Translations under genes and position numbers: made by a program
Shown: positions 19,838 to 29,528 of the stretch, piece by piece
How positions within the stretch are numbered: position 1 is the stretch's first letter
Layout of the letters: each line of letters opens with the position of its first letter
Assembly: GCF_001265075.1 (NCBI RefSeq)
Contig: NZ_LFKO01000002.1
Location: 554,938-618,937 of the forward strand
Direction: 5' to 3'
DNA length: 64,000 nt
Source of the DNA: Salinicoccus sp. YB14-2
GTDB taxonomy: Bacteria > Bacillota > Bacilli > Staphylococcales > Salinicoccaceae
The notes under the pieces: generated by a model
The model's input: only the letters and a program-made list of their open reading frames with translations
Told to the model about the DNA's origin: nothing
The model's database searches: none

Positions 19838-19870
19838 AAAAAACTGCTCATCCTCTATGAATGAGCAGTC
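19838..19870 (-). terminator. Terminator of the hisS-aspS operon
   Basis: ACTGCTCAT (19843-19851) pairs with ATGAGCAGT (19861-19869); on the minus strand six T follow the stem. It lies nine bases after the aspS stop. Confidence 0.8.
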
Positions 19871-19878
19871 AGATTTTA

Positions 19879-21639
19879 TTATTCTTCTATATCCACGTCG
19901 ATGTGCAGTTCCTTCAGCTGATCTTCAGACACTGCTGACGGTGCGTTCATCATCAGATCGCTCGCGCTTGCTGTTTTAGGGAACGCGATAACGTCTCTAA
20001 TATTATCTGTACCGGCAAGAAGCATGACGAAACGATCGAAACCGTATGCGATGCCGCCGTGCGGCGGTGCACCGTATGTGAATGCTTCAAGCAGGAAGCC
20101 AAATTGCTCGTCTCTTTCCTGATCGGAAAATCCGAGTGCCCTGAACATTCTTTCCTGAAGCGCCTTATCATGGATACGTATTGAACCGCCGCCGAGTTCA
20201 TAACCGTTCAGTACGATATCGTATGCATTTGCCCTAACTTCTTCAGGAGCAGTTTCCAGCTTATCCTCATCTTCTTTTTTAGGTGAAGTGAATGGATGGT
20301 GCGCTGCTGAATATCTATCTGCCTCTTCATCGTATTCGAATAAAGGCCAGTCAGTCACCCAGATGAAGTTATACTGGTTTTTATCAATCAGTCCCAGATC
20401 TTTGGCCAGTTTGTTTCTCAAGTTGCCGAGAGACGCGTGCACCACTTTTTTCTTATCTGCAACAAACAGAACCAGGTCATTGTCCTTGACGTTCATTAAC
20501 TGTTTCAGTTCATCCTGCTTATCATCATCGAAGAATTTGGCAATCGGACCTGAAAATCCTTCATCAGTGGACTTCATCCATGCCAGTCCTTTGGCACCGT
20601 GAATTTTAACAAAACTCTCAAGCTTATCGATATCTTTTCTTGAATAAGCATCTGCCTGATCGGGCACAACGATAGCATTGACCAGACCCCCGCTTTCAGC
20701 AGTTGATTTGAATACTTTGAAATCGACTGTCCTGCTGAATTCAGTAATGTCCTGAAGGTACAGGTCAAATCGGGTATCGGGTTTGTCCACACCGTATTTC
20801 GCCATCGCTTCATCATATGTGATTCTCGGAAAAGGTGTAGTGATATCCATTCCTTTAATATCTTTCATCACTTGAGTTATCATTCTTTCATTCAATGCCA
20901 TGATATCTTCCTGATCGACGAATGACTGTTCGATATCAATCTGTGTGAATTCAGGCTGCCTGTCAGCACGCAGGTCTTCATCCCTGAAACATTTTACAAT
21001 TTGATAATACTTCTCCATACCTGACAGCATCAACAGCTGCTTATAAATCTGTGGAGACTGCGGCAGTGCAAAGAATTCACCTTCATGTACCCGTGACGGT
21101 ACAAGGTAATCCCTCGCACCTTCAGGCGTTGATTTGGACAACACCGGTGTCTCTACATCGATGAAACCTTCCTGTCCAAGAAACGAATGGACGCTTTGTT
21201 TCAGCTGATGACGCAATTTTAAAGTGCTTTGAAGCTTTGGACGTCTCAAGTCCAAATATCTGTATTTCAATCTGACATCTTCTGTCACCGTTTCGTCCTG
21301 GATATGGAACGGTGGTGTTTTTGCCTTTGAAATGACTTCCACATCTTCTACGATGATTTCAATTTTCCCGGTTTCAATATTGTGATTGACCTGTGACGCA
21401 TCCCGCTGTGCAATCGTACCTTTCACGTCGATGACGAATTCACTGCGGACGTCTTCCGCAATATTAAGAGCTTTATCGGATACTTCAGGATTAAAAACGA
21501 TTTGAATCGTACCGCTGCGGTCACGCAGATCGATGAAAATCAATCCACCAAGGTCACGGCGTCTTTGAACCCAGCCTGACAGATGAATCGATTCGTTTAT
21601 GTCTTTTTCAATTACTTCGGATACAAATATTCTTGTCAT
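19879..21639 (-). CDS. aspS: Aspartyl-tRNA synthetase
   Basis: The 586-residue class II synthetase has the N-terminal OB anticodon-binding domain ([20 protein letters not shown] near 21-40), motif 2 in [19 protein letters not shown] near 215-233, the bacterial GAD insertion in the middle, and motif 3 [13 protein letters not shown] near 525-537. Usual bacterial length. It follows hisS after five bases and shares its T-box leader. It charges tRNA-Asp with aspartate. Confidence 0.97.
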   Translation of the reverse strand: MTRIFVSEVIEKDINESIHLSGWVQRRRDLGGLIFIDLRDRSGTIQIVFNPEVSDKALNIAEDVRSEFVIDVKGTIAQRDASQVNHNIETGKIEIIVEDVEVISKAKTPPFHIQDETVTEDVRLKYRYLDLRRPKLQSTLKLRHQLKQSVHSFLGQEGFIDVETPVLSKSTPEGARDYLVPSRVHEGEFFALPQSPQIYKQLLMLSGMEKYYQIVKCFRDEDLRADRQPEFTQIDIEQSFVDQEDIMALNERMITQVMKDIKGMDITTPFPRITYDEAMAKYGVDKPDTRFDLYLQDITEFSRTVDFKVFKSTAESGGLVNAIVVPDQADAYSRKDIDKLESFVKIHGAKGLAWMKSTDEGFSGPIAKFFDDDKQDELKQLMNVKDNDLVLFVADKKKVVHASLGNLRNKLAKDLGLIDKNQYNFIWVTDWPLFEYDEEADRYSAAHHPFTSPKKEDEDKLETAPEEVRANAYDIVLNGYELGGGSIRIHDKALQERMFRALGFSDQERDEQFGFLLEAFTYGAPPHGGIAYGFDRFVMLLAGTDNIRDVIAFPKTASASDLMMNAPSAVSEDQLKELHIDVDIEE

Positions 21640-21644
21640 TGTTA

Positions 21645-22904
21645 TTAATCCTCCAAATATTTTACTAGTTCATCAATCTGAACGTTTTGTGTTTCGCCAT
21701 TTTCCATGTTTTTAAGTTCAACCCGGCCTGATTCAAACTCCTGCTCGCCTAAGACGATGACATACTGCGCTCTTTTTCTGTCCGCATCTTTCATTTGAGC
21801 TTTCAGTTTTCTCTGCTTGTAATCCATGTCCGCACTGATGCCTTTTGTTCTCAACTCATGCAGTAAAGTGCCTGCCTTATTGAATGATTGATCATCAAGT
21901 GTACAAACATAGAGGTCGATGCCTTTCGGCTTGTCAAGTTTGATACCTTCAGCTTCAAGCGCCAGAAGCAGTCGTTCTATACTCATTCCGAAACCGATAC
22001 CTGTTTCTTTCGGACCGTCAAGCAGCTCGAGCAGTCCATTGTAACGGCCGCCGCCGCACAACGTTGTAATCGCGCCGAACCCTTCAGCATTACTCATCAG
22101 TTCAAATGCTGTGTGCGTATAATAGTCCAACCCTCTGACCAGATTATAATCAACTTCGTAATCAATACCTATTTCAGTCAGTTTCTCTTTCACAGTTTCA
22201 AAATATGCCTTGGATTCATCATTTAAAAAGTTATATATGACCGGTGCATTTTGTATCAGCTCATGGTCTCTGTCCTTTTTACAATCCAATATTCTCATCG
22301 GATTCGTATCGATTCTGTTTTGACAGTCTGAACAAAACTCATCAATACGCGGTTTGAAGTGTTCGACCAGCGCATCATTATATGCTTTTCTGCTGTCATG
22401 GTCACCAATCGAGTTGATATAAAGTTTCAGGTTTTTCAATCCAAATGACTGGTAGATATGCATCAGCATGCTCAATACTTCTACGTCAATCAGAGGATTT
22501 TCTGCACCGATTGCTTCGACGCCGAACTGTACGAACTGGCGGTATCTGCCTTTTTGTCTTCTTTCATACCTGAACATCGGTTCCTTATAGAACACCTTTA
22601 TCGGCTGGTTCACATCATGCTGCATTTTATTTTCAATATAGCTCCTGGCTATCGGGGCCGTGCCTTCCGGCCTCAGAGTCATGCTGCGGCCGCCTTTATC
22701 TTCAAAAGTATACATTTCCTTGTTGACGATATCCGTTGAACCGCCGACACCTCTTTCAAACAATTCAGTGGCTTCGAAAATCGGTGTTCTCAGCTCATGA
22801 TAATTATAATTTGTCGCTATTTCTCTCAGTTGATCTTCTATAATCTGCCATTTATAACTCTCACCCGGCAGTATATCCTGTGTACCTCTTGGTATCTGAA
22901 TCAT
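21645..22904 (-). CDS. hisS: Histidyl-tRNA synthetase
   Basis: Class II HisRS of 419 residues: motif 1 around PIFEATELF, motif 2 [19 protein letters not shown] near 107-125, histidine motifs [14 protein letters not shown] near 257-270 and [14 protein letters not shown], motif 3 [13 protein letters not shown]. The ATG at 22904 is used because AAGGAG is eight bases upstream; GTG 22913 overlaps that site. It is the first gene after the T-box leader. Confidence 0.97.
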   Translation of the reverse strand: MIQIPRGTQDILPGESYKWQIIEDQLREIATNYNYHELRTPIFEATELFERGVGGSTDIVNKEMYTFEDKGGRSMTLRPEGTAPIARSYIENKMQHDVNQPIKVFYKEPMFRYERRQKGRYRQFVQFGVEAIGAENPLIDVEVLSMLMHIYQSFGLKNLKLYINSIGDHDSRKAYNDALVEHFKPRIDEFCSDCQNRIDTNPMRILDCKKDRDHELIQNAPVIYNFLNDESKAYFETVKEKLTEIGIDYEVDYNLVRGLDYYTHTAFELMSNAEGFGAITTLCGGGRYNGLLELLDGPKETGIGFGMSIERLLLALEAEGIKLDKPKGIDLYVCTLDDQSFNKAGTLLHELRTKGISADMDYKQRKLKAQMKDADRKRAQYVIVLGEQEFESGRVELKNMENGETQNVQIDELVKYLED

Positions 22905-22924
22905 TATATTCACTCCTTATAAAA

Positions 22925-23168
22925 TAAAAAAGCCCCTTATACCTGTTATGGTATAAGGGACGAAATCGTCGTGTTGCCACCCTAATTTGATTATTCCTTT
23001 CAGAAATAACCCTTTAGCATGATAACGATTGCCACCGCCTGCCATTAACAGGATTCTCTCCAAAGTGTCAGCAAATATATTTTTCAGGTGTTTACTTTCA
23101 GCAACCGTAAACTCTCTGTGACCCGCTATGATATATTCTCTTCAGATAAAACGAAATTCGTTTATATT
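22925..23168 (-). promoter_or_regulatory. T-box leader of hisS-aspS
   Basis: The minus-strand leader contains the T-box core AGGGTGGCAACACG (22984-22971 region) that pairs with uncharged tRNA ends, the Stem I AGAGAG/GGTTGCTGAAAG elements (near 23117-23093), and a terminator hairpin CCCTTATACC/GGTATAAGGG (22957-22935 region) followed by a T-run. The specifier region reads GACAC (23069-23065), where an Asp codon GAC and a His codon CAC overlap. This matches the operon, which encodes both synthetases. Binding of uncharged tRNA should favour read-through. Confidence 0.92.
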
Positions 23169-23175
23169 TATGTTA

Positions 23176-23204
23176 ATAATAGTCATTTCATTATTCAAAG
23201 TCAA
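23176..23204 (-). promoter_or_regulatory. Promoter of the hisS-aspS leader
   Basis: -35 TTGACT (23204-23199) and -10 TATTAT (23181-23176) on the minus strand with a 17-base spacer. The predicted transcript start lies just before the T-box Stem I. Confidence 0.75.
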
Positions 23205-23209
23205 GGAAA

Positions 23210-23956
23210 TCAATTTAAATAGTTATAAATGCCTTCGGCAATAGCCTGTGCCATCAAGTCCTGATAATCTTCCGATGACATCATTCTTTCATCTATTTCA
23301 TTGCTCAGATAACCAAGCTCTATTAAAGTAGCTGGATAATCCAGCTGCCATGTCACCTGGAAATTGGACTGGTTTGTCCCGCGGTTGCGGAAGTCGGAAT
23401 ATTTGTCCAAAGACTCGTTCATCATCTCTGCGAATTCTTTTTGATTATCATAAGTATAAAAAGTCGTAAACCCGGTAATCGATGGATCTTCCATCGCATC
23501 ACTGTGAAGACTGATGAACAGGTCACCATCTGCTTTACGTTCATCCAGGGAAGCAAATTCATCCTGCGCCCTTGTAAATTCTACATTGGCACCATTACTC
23601 ACGAGTATATCTTCAGTCTTTTCAGCAATCGAATAAACGATCTCCGCTTCAGTCTGACCTGATACACTCGATGCACCCGGATCTTTTCCGCCGTGCCCAG
23701 GATCGATGATGATTGTTTCACCATTAAAAGAGACATCAGAACCCTGGTCAAAATCTATGGCTATGGATTCATATTCCGCCTCTTCTTCAGGTTCATCACT
23801 GAATAAGTCTGTCTGAAATAAAAAATATAATACCGAAACAATTAAGACAGCCATAATCATGAAAAATAGTGGAATCATGTACAGTGATTTTCTATATTTT
23901 AAAAATTCAGTCGTTGCTTTTAATGCATGTTTCATCCATTTTTTTATTATATCCAT
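23210..23956 (-). CDS. lytH: LytH-like membrane-anchored N-acetylmuramoyl-L-alanine amidase (Amidase_3)
   Basis: A single membrane helix near 27-48 is followed by a short acidic linker and then an Amidase_3 domain. Zinc ligands and catalytic residues are visible: the histidine in IDPGHGGKDPG near 86-96, the glutamate in TEAEIVYS, the histidine in SLHSDA, and the catalytic glutamate in LIELGYLSN near 213-221. The enzyme cuts the amide between muramic acid and the stem peptide. The linker of about 35 residues leaves no room for the extra SH3 domain often found in such enzymes. The gene lies between dtd and the hisS leader, as lytH does in staphylococci. Confidence 0.88.
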   Translation of the reverse strand: MDIIKKWMKHALKATTEFLKYRKSLYMIPLFFMIMAVLIVSVLYFLFQTDLFSDEPEEEAEYESIAIDFDQGSDVSFNGETIIIDPGHGGKDPGASSVSGQTEAEIVYSIAEKTEDILVSNGANVEFTRAQDEFASLDERKADGDLFISLHSDAMEDPSITGFTTFYTYDNQKEFAEMMNESLDKYSDFRNRGTNQSNFQVTWQLDYPATLIELGYLSNEIDERMMSSEDYQDLMAQAIAEGIYNYLN

Positions 23957-24408
23957 CAGATAATTTTTCCATCCCTGGCTTCATAAATGATGGTAATCGG
24001 ACCGTCATTATTGATTTGAACGTTCATATGTTCTCCGAAGAAACCTTCTTTGACGGTTAAGCCGTAAGAGCTGAGTATTTCGTTGAATTCTTTGTACAGA
24101 GCGAGTGCCTTCTCACTTTTTGCGGCTCTAGTAAAACTCGGACGGTTTCCCTTTTTAGTGTCAGCATAAAGTGTGAATTGTGAGATGCTTAATATTTCAC
24201 CTTCGACATCATTAATCGACAAGTTTATTTTGCCTTCTCTGTCTTCAAAATTTCTTGATTTAGCAATTTTTTCCGCCAGTTTTCTTGCATCTTCAGAAGT
24301 CGAGTCTTCACTCACTCCTACCAGCAATAAATAACCATGATTGATTTCATTGAACAAATCATTTTTTACAACTCTTGCATCCGAAACTTTCTGCAAAACA
24401 ATTCTCAT
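23956..24408 (-). CDS. dtd: D-aminoacyl-tRNA deacylase
   Basis: Dtd hydrolyses D-aminoacyl-tRNAs and mischarged Gly-tRNA-Ala. The 150 residues include the two active-site motifs SQFTLYA near 76-82 and NNDGPITI near 131-138 (the NxGP element in slightly changed form, NDGP). AGGTG lies before the ATG. Tight coupling: it overlaps lytH by one base and starts 10 bases after relA, the normal relA-dtd order. Confidence 0.95.
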   Translation of the reverse strand: MRIVLQKVSDARVVKNDLFNEINHGYLLLVGVSEDSTSEDARKLAEKIAKSRNFEDREGKINLSINDVEGEILSISQFTLYADTKKGNRPSFTRAAKSEKALALYKEFNEILSSYGLTVKEGFFGEHMNVQINNDGPITIIYEARDGKII

Positions 24409-24417
24409 GTTTTCACC

Positions 24418-26589
24418 TCATTTAAATACGCGTTCCACACTGTATATATCTTTCAACTGTTTGATTTTATCCACTATCCGGTAAAGATCGGTTGTATTCT
24501 GCACCATCACAGATAAGTTGACTCTTGCATATTTATCTATATCACTCTTTGCATTCACATGAGTGATCGGGAATTTTGTGCTTGCTATGACATTCAATAT
24601 TTCATTGACAAGACCTGTGCGGTCGAAACCTTTGATTTCAAGATCTGCCTGGTATTTACGGTCTTTATTTTTATTCTTAACCCATTCCACATCGATGATA
24701 CGCTCTGTTTCATTGACGATATTCGGACAGTTCGATACGTGAACCTTAACGCCGTGCCCTTTTGTAATATAGCCTGTAATATCATCACCCGGGATAGGAT
24801 TGCAGCATTTGGAAAGATTGATCAGTAAATTATCCATACCCTCGACATAGACGCCTGACTCTGTCGATATCTCTTTATAATGATGGCTCCGGTCGATTTC
24901 TTCAACCTGGTTTGCAGTCGATCCTTCAGCTGCTTTGAATTTTTCCATCAGCCGGTTGGTAACCTGCTGGGCAGTCACACCGCCGAATCCGATCATTGCA
25001 AAAAGATCATCCTCATTATTTAAGTTATACCGCTCCAAAACAAGTTCGATATATTTATCCTTCAATATATCATCGGGTTTATATTCCCTTTTTTTAATTT
25101 CTGCTTCGACACCGAAACGGCCCTTCTCTATATTACTGGCCCTGTCCTGCTTTTTGAAAAATGACCTGATCTTATTTTTTGAGCTGCTGGATTTGACCAG
25201 TTTCAGCCAGTCAAGGCTCGGTCCGTATGACTGCTTGCTCGTTCTGATTTCTACAATATCACCGGTTTCCAGAGTATGATCTATCGTCACGATTTTACCG
25301 TTCACTTTGGCACCGATCATATGGTTGCCGACTTCAGAATGCACCTGATATGCAAAATCTATCGGTACTGCGCCTTTTGGCAGCTCCACAACGTCTCCGT
25401 TCGGTGTAAACACGTATACTTTATCACTCAGCAGATCAGTTTTTAATGCTTCCATGAATTCTTCGGCATCCGGTGAGGACGTTTCCTGATCCACAAGTTC
25501 TTTGAACCAGTTGATTCTGGAATCTTTAACTTTTACATCTTTGTTTTCTTTGTAAGCCCAGTGCGCAGCAACCCCGTGCTCAGCAATTTCATGCATTTCA
25601 TGCGTCCTGATTTGTATTTCCAGCGGGTCCCCCTGGGGCCCTACTACAGTCGTGTGAAGGGATTGATACATATTCGGCTTCGGCATCGCAATATAGTCCT
25701 TAAAGCGTCCCGGCAGCGGTTTCCATATCGTATGGATGACACCTAGGACCGCATAACAGTCCTTGATGTTATCAACGAGCACCCTGACAGCAAGCAAATC
25801 AAAAATCTGATCGAACTGCTTACTTTGCTTTTTCATCTTCTTATATATACTGTATATGTGTTTCGGCCGGCCGGACAGTGAGCCATCAATGCTCGTCTTA
25901 TCCATCTCGGCTTCGATTTTATCAATCGCTTCATTGATAACCTCTTCACGTTCACTGCGCTTCTTTTTCATCATACTGACAATTTTGAAATATTGTTTGG
26001 GTTCAATATAACGGAGTGCCGTATCTTCCAGTTCCCATTTAATACTTGAGATACCCAGACGATGGGCAAGCGGTGCATAGATTTCCAATGTTTCAAGAGA
26101 TGTCCGGTACTGTTTTTCTTCCGGCATCGCTTTTAATGTACGCATATTATGCAGCCTATCTGCAAGTTTGACTAATATCACACGGATATCTTTTGCGATT
26201 GCCACAAATAATTTCCTATGATTTTCTGCCTGCTGTTCCTGCTGAGAGCGGTACTTCACCTTTTCGAGCTTTGTGACACCGTCGACAATGATGGCCACTT
26301 CCTCGTTGAACATATCCACCAGGTCATCATGGGTATAGACCGTATCCTCGACAACATCATGAAGAAAACCGGCAATGATCGTCGGTCCGTCCAGTTTCAG
26401 TTCAGCCAAAATGCCCGCAACCTGGACGGGATGAAGTATATAAGGCAACCCATTTTTTCTAAATTGTCCGTCATGTGCTTCAAATGCCAGACCATATGCT
26501 TTTTTAATCATATTCAGATCATTTTCCGACAAATAGCGCTCACACATTTTGAACACATCATCTTTAGTATATGGATATTCTCTGCCCAT
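24418..26589 (-). CDS. relA: Bifunctional (p)ppGpp synthetase/hydrolase, RelA/SpoT homologue Rel
   Basis: The 723-residue long RSH protein has the HD hydrolase domain ([12 protein letters not shown] and FLHDVVEDT near 47-80 with the HD pair), the synthetase domain ([15 protein letters not shown] near 240-254 and the ExDxD-region YQSLHTTV), a TGS domain ([24 protein letters not shown] near 394-417), a conserved-cysteine domain ([12 protein letters not shown]) and a C-terminal ACT domain. It both makes and degrades the alarmone during amino-acid starvation. Start ATG 26589 behind GGTGGTGA. Confidence 0.97.
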   Translation of the reverse strand: MGREYPYTKDDVFKMCERYLSENDLNMIKKAYGLAFEAHDGQFRKNGLPYILHPVQVAGILAELKLDGPTIIAGFLHDVVEDTVYTHDDLVDMFNEEVAIIVDGVTKLEKVKYRSQQEQQAENHRKLFVAIAKDIRVILVKLADRLHNMRTLKAMPEEKQYRTSLETLEIYAPLAHRLGISSIKWELEDTALRYIEPKQYFKIVSMMKKKRSEREEVINEAIDKIEAEMDKTSIDGSLSGRPKHIYSIYKKMKKQSKQFDQIFDLLAVRVLVDNIKDCYAVLGVIHTIWKPLPGRFKDYIAMPKPNMYQSLHTTVVGPQGDPLEIQIRTHEMHEIAEHGVAAHWAYKENKDVKVKDSRINWFKELVDQETSSPDAEEFMEALKTDLLSDKVYVFTPNGDVVELPKGAVPIDFAYQVHSEVGNHMIGAKVNGKIVTIDHTLETGDIVEIRTSKQSYGPSLDWLKLVKSSSSKNKIRSFFKKQDRASNIEKGRFGVEAEIKKREYKPDDILKDKYIELVLERYNLNNEDDLFAMIGFGGVTAQQVTNRLMEKFKAAEGSTANQVEEIDRSHHYKEISTESGVYVEGMDNLLINLSKCCNPIPGDDITGYITKGHGVKVHVSNCPNIVNETERIIDVEWVKNKNKDRKYQADLEIKGFDRTGLVNEILNVIASTKFPITHVNAKSDIDKYARVNLSVMVQNTTDLYRIVDKIKQLKDIYSVERVFK

Positions 26590-26662
26590 CAACTCACCAC
26601 CTTCAACAATAAAATAGATAGACCTATCATACTACAATTTATAAAACAAAGAAACGCTACTA

Positions 26663-26692
26663 TAAAAAAAAGCCTGATTTAACAGACTTTTC
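26663..26692 (-). terminator. Weak terminator after apt
   Basis: On the minus strand AAGTCTG and CAGGCTT can pair with one G-T wobble across a loop of six bases, followed by eight T. It begins right at the apt stop and separates apt from relA. Confidence 0.55.
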
Positions 26693-27211
26693 TTAAGAAT
26701 CATATGAGATTAATGATATAGTATCATATTCTTTCAATTTTTCCATACCATTCAAATATTTCAGTTCGATTAAAAATGCAATACCGACCACTATGCCGCC
26801 GAGCTCTTCGATGAGTTTGATTGTAGCAACAATTGTTCCACCCGTAGCAAGAAGATCATCCGTAATCAGCACACGCTGTCCCGGTTTGATTGCATCTTTG
26901 TGCATCGTCAGTACATTTGAACCGTACTCCAAGTCATATTCATACTTGATTACTTCACGCGGCAGCTTGCCGTCTTTTCTGACTGGTGCAAAACCGATGC
27001 CCATGCTATACGCTACAGGACAGCCGATGATAAACCCGCGGGCTTCCGGCCCGACGATGATATCCGCTTCTTTTTCCCTTGCGAAGTCGACAATTTGATC
27101 AGTCGCATATTTGTATGCTTCCCCGCTGTCCATTATTGTTGTAATATCTTTGAAGCTCACGCCGTCTTTTGGCCAATTTGGTACTTCTGATACATAATCT
27201 TTAAGATTCAT
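26693..27211 (-). CDS. apt: Adenine phosphoribosyltransferase
   Basis: Apt salvages adenine to AMP with PRPP. The PRPP loop [14 protein letters not shown] near 113-126 and [11 protein letters not shown] near 53-63 are intact. I use ATG 27211 because GGAGG sits five bases before it; ATG 27226 lies upstream of the ribosome site. The 172 residues equal the usual length. The start lies within the end of recJ (11-base overlap), so translation is probably coupled. Confidence 0.96.
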   Translation of the reverse strand: MNLKDYVSEVPNWPKDGVSFKDITTIMDSGEAYKYATDQIVDFAREKEADIIVGPEARGFIIGCPVAYSMGIGFAPVRKDGKLPREVIKYEYDLEYGSNVLTMHKDAIKPGQRVLITDDLLATGGTIVATIKLIEELGGIVVGIAFLIELKYLNGMEKLKEYDTISLISYDS

Positions 27212-29474
27212 TATTTCCTCCATCATCTACAATTAACCGTTTAATGTAAGTTTTTAATTCCTGATTTGAAGACATTTTAAGTTTTGATTCCGATTGTATT
27301 TTCTGTTCAATGGCAGATTTGACCTTTGAATTCTCAACATCGCCCTGAACAATTCCATCATCGGTGTCTTTCTTTATTATTATACCATTTTTCACTTCAA
27401 TTTTCTCAAGTTCTTCCAGTATATCAGTGACCATCTTAAGTAATTTCATGGTGATATTAAAATGATCCGCCAATCTCCCTGCATGTTCGATTAAATTGAT
27501 TGTGCCATTTTCACGCTCTCGGATAAAGTCATAAATCTCTTTGACTATTTCAAAGTCCGGAACACCTGTAAAATAAAGTTCTTCTCTATTATTGAATATC
27601 ATGATGATTTTTGAAACATGGACATTATTCAGTGAGTCACTGAGCAGATCCAGTGACCCGGGCAGATCTCTCAATACCAGAGTATCGATGGCAAACGGCA
27701 GCTTTTCACCGTAGTGGTAATAGTTCTGCCCCTTCTTCTCTGCATCTTTCCTGGTCAGGAAATAATCGTCCGCAGAAATCATCGAGAAGTTCTGGTTCAC
27801 CTTACTTCTCATATCTAAAATCTGGACGTTGGATATTTCTGCATCCTGAATAATCATCTGCAATGATCTTTTTGAGTTGAATTCATTGATATTGACTGTT
27901 CCGACAAGACTGATTGTATCACCGACGGACACCTCATGAAACAGATGTCCAAAATTAAACCCTATCGTATCGATGGATATGTTGTGGAAAGTGATTTTAA
28001 TATGATTTCTGTCCTTGCCGACCTGCTTCAGGCTTTTTATACGCCCCTGATTAATCATAAAAATGGGACGATTGAATGCCTGTCCAAAAGGCTTCAAGTT
28101 TTCAAACCGTTCAAACTCTGCGATTTTATACTCATCTTTTTCAACCATCAAATCTATATATTTCACAGGTTTAAGTGATAAGTTCTGATTTTTGAAGTAT
28201 TGTTCAATCGACTGGGTGAAATCATTGATGTTTTCCTCTGCAATCTCTATGCCGAATGCCTGGGAATGGCCGCCGGCTTTATTGACAAAAGTATCATTTT
28301 CCCTGATGATTTCAAGAAAATCGAGACCGTCTATCGATCGTGCAGAACCTCTGTAAGTTTTACCGTCCAGCGTCAGGACAATCGCCGGTTTGCCGTATGC
28401 TTCATTCAGCTTTGAAGCGACAATTCCAATGACTCCCGGATGATAATCATCGCTGTGGACGATGATGATATCTTCACTTTCTTTATATTTCGTGTCTGCA
28501 TCCTCGAATATTTCCTGTACAAGCAGTTTGCGTTCATTATTCAACTGTTCGAGTTCTGAAGCCAATTCGAAAGCTTCTGACTTATCCGATGTCAGCAATA
28601 GCTCTACAGCGATTGAGGCATCTGCAATACGCCCCGAACTGTTGAGTCTGGGTGCAATGCCGAAACCGATCGTTTCTTCATCCACGAGTCCGTTGTGTCC
28701 GGAAACGGACAATAAAGTCTGTATGCCGATTGAAGGATTCGAATTGATTTGCTTCAGCCCGTCTATAACGAGACGTTTATTCTCATCGATGATACTTACA
28801 AGGTCCGCTACTGTACCGATAGCGACAAGACCAAGCATGTCATCATCGGCCAGACCGAGTGCAGAGATCAGCTTGTAAGTGATACCGACGCCGGCCAAAT
28901 GCTTGAAAGGATAATCTCCTGCCTCATGCGCCGCATGAACAATGATAGCGTCCGGCAGCGTTCCAGAGAATTCGTGGTGATCGACGATAATGACATCGAT
29001 ATCCCGCTGTCTTAAAAATTCAATCTCATCTACAGCGGCCACTCCGTTGTCCACCGTAATCACCAGATCATAATTCCCTGCAACCTGTTGTTCAAACAGT
29101 TCGATATTCGGCCCGTAGCCGTGATCGATTCTGTTTGGAATAAGATAATCCACTGTTTGGCTGACTTTATTAAGCGCTGTATATAAAATCGCCGTACTCG
29201 TAATACCATCGGCGTCAAAGTCGCCGTATATCAGAATTCGTTCATCATTGTTCAGGGCATCTTCAATTCTTTTCACAGCGTGGTCGATCTGATGGACCGC
29301 ATGCGCGTCATACATTTCAGTATCGTAGAGCTGCACAAGGTCCTCATCGGTAACATATCCCCGGTTTTCGAGTATGCGCTGTTCCAGTTCATTCAGACGA
29401 TATTTATCAATCAGTTCACGAGGCATATCCTGTTCACTTTTACGGACTTTCCATTCATATTTAGACTTAAACAT
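27201..29474 (-). CDS. recJ: Single-stranded-DNA-specific 5'-3' exonuclease RecJ
   Basis: DHH/DHHA1 family nuclease of 757 residues from ATG 29474 (AAAGGAAG upstream; the longer frame to 29522 overlaps the previous terminator). Motifs seen: [13 protein letters not shown] near 64-76, TVDNGVA near 130, IVDHHEFSG near 153-161, and DHHA1 [13 protein letters not shown]-type segment PRLNSSGRI near 273. A C-terminal extension of about 200 residues, typical of the Firmicute RecJ, follows the OB part. It degrades single strands in repair and recombination. Confidence 0.96.
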   Translation of the reverse strand: MFKSKYEWKVRKSEQDMPRELIDKYRLNELEQRILENRGYVTDEDLVQLYDTEMYDAHAVHQIDHAVKRIEDALNNDERILIYGDFDADGITSTAILYTALNKVSQTVDYLIPNRIDHGYGPNIELFEQQVAGNYDLVITVDNGVAAVDEIEFLRQRDIDVIIVDHHEFSGTLPDAIIVHAAHEAGDYPFKHLAGVGITYKLISALGLADDDMLGLVAIGTVADLVSIIDENKRLVIDGLKQINSNPSIGIQTLLSVSGHNGLVDEETIGFGIAPRLNSSGRIADASIAVELLLTSDKSEAFELASELEQLNNERKLLVQEIFEDADTKYKESEDIIIVHSDDYHPGVIGIVASKLNEAYGKPAIVLTLDGKTYRGSARSIDGLDFLEIIRENDTFVNKAGGHSQAFGIEIAEENINDFTQSIEQYFKNQNLSLKPVKYIDLMVEKDEYKIAEFERFENLKPFGQAFNRPIFMINQGRIKSLKQVGKDRNHIKITFHNISIDTIGFNFGHLFHEVSVGDTISLVGTVNINEFNSKRSLQMIIQDAEISNVQILDMRSKVNQNFSMISADDYFLTRKDAEKKGQNYYHYGEKLPFAIDTLVLRDLPGSLDLLSDSLNNVHVSKIIMIFNNREELYFTGVPDFEIVKEIYDFIRERENGTINLIEHAGRLADHFNITMKLLKMVTDILEELEKIEVKNGIIIKKDTDDGIVQGDVENSKVKSAIEQKIQSESKLKMSSNQELKTYIKRLIVDDGGNNES

Positions 29475-29490
29475 ATAATAAACTTCCTTT

Positions 29491-29520
29491 AAAAAATGCC
29501 CGGAACATCCAGGCATTTTC
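29491..29520 (-). terminator. Terminator after secDF
   Basis: AAAATGCC (29493-29500) pairs with GGCATTTT (29512-29519), with an inner GG/CC pair; six T follow on the minus strand. It lies between secDF and recJ. Confidence 0.7.
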
Positions 29521-29528
29521 AAGTAATA

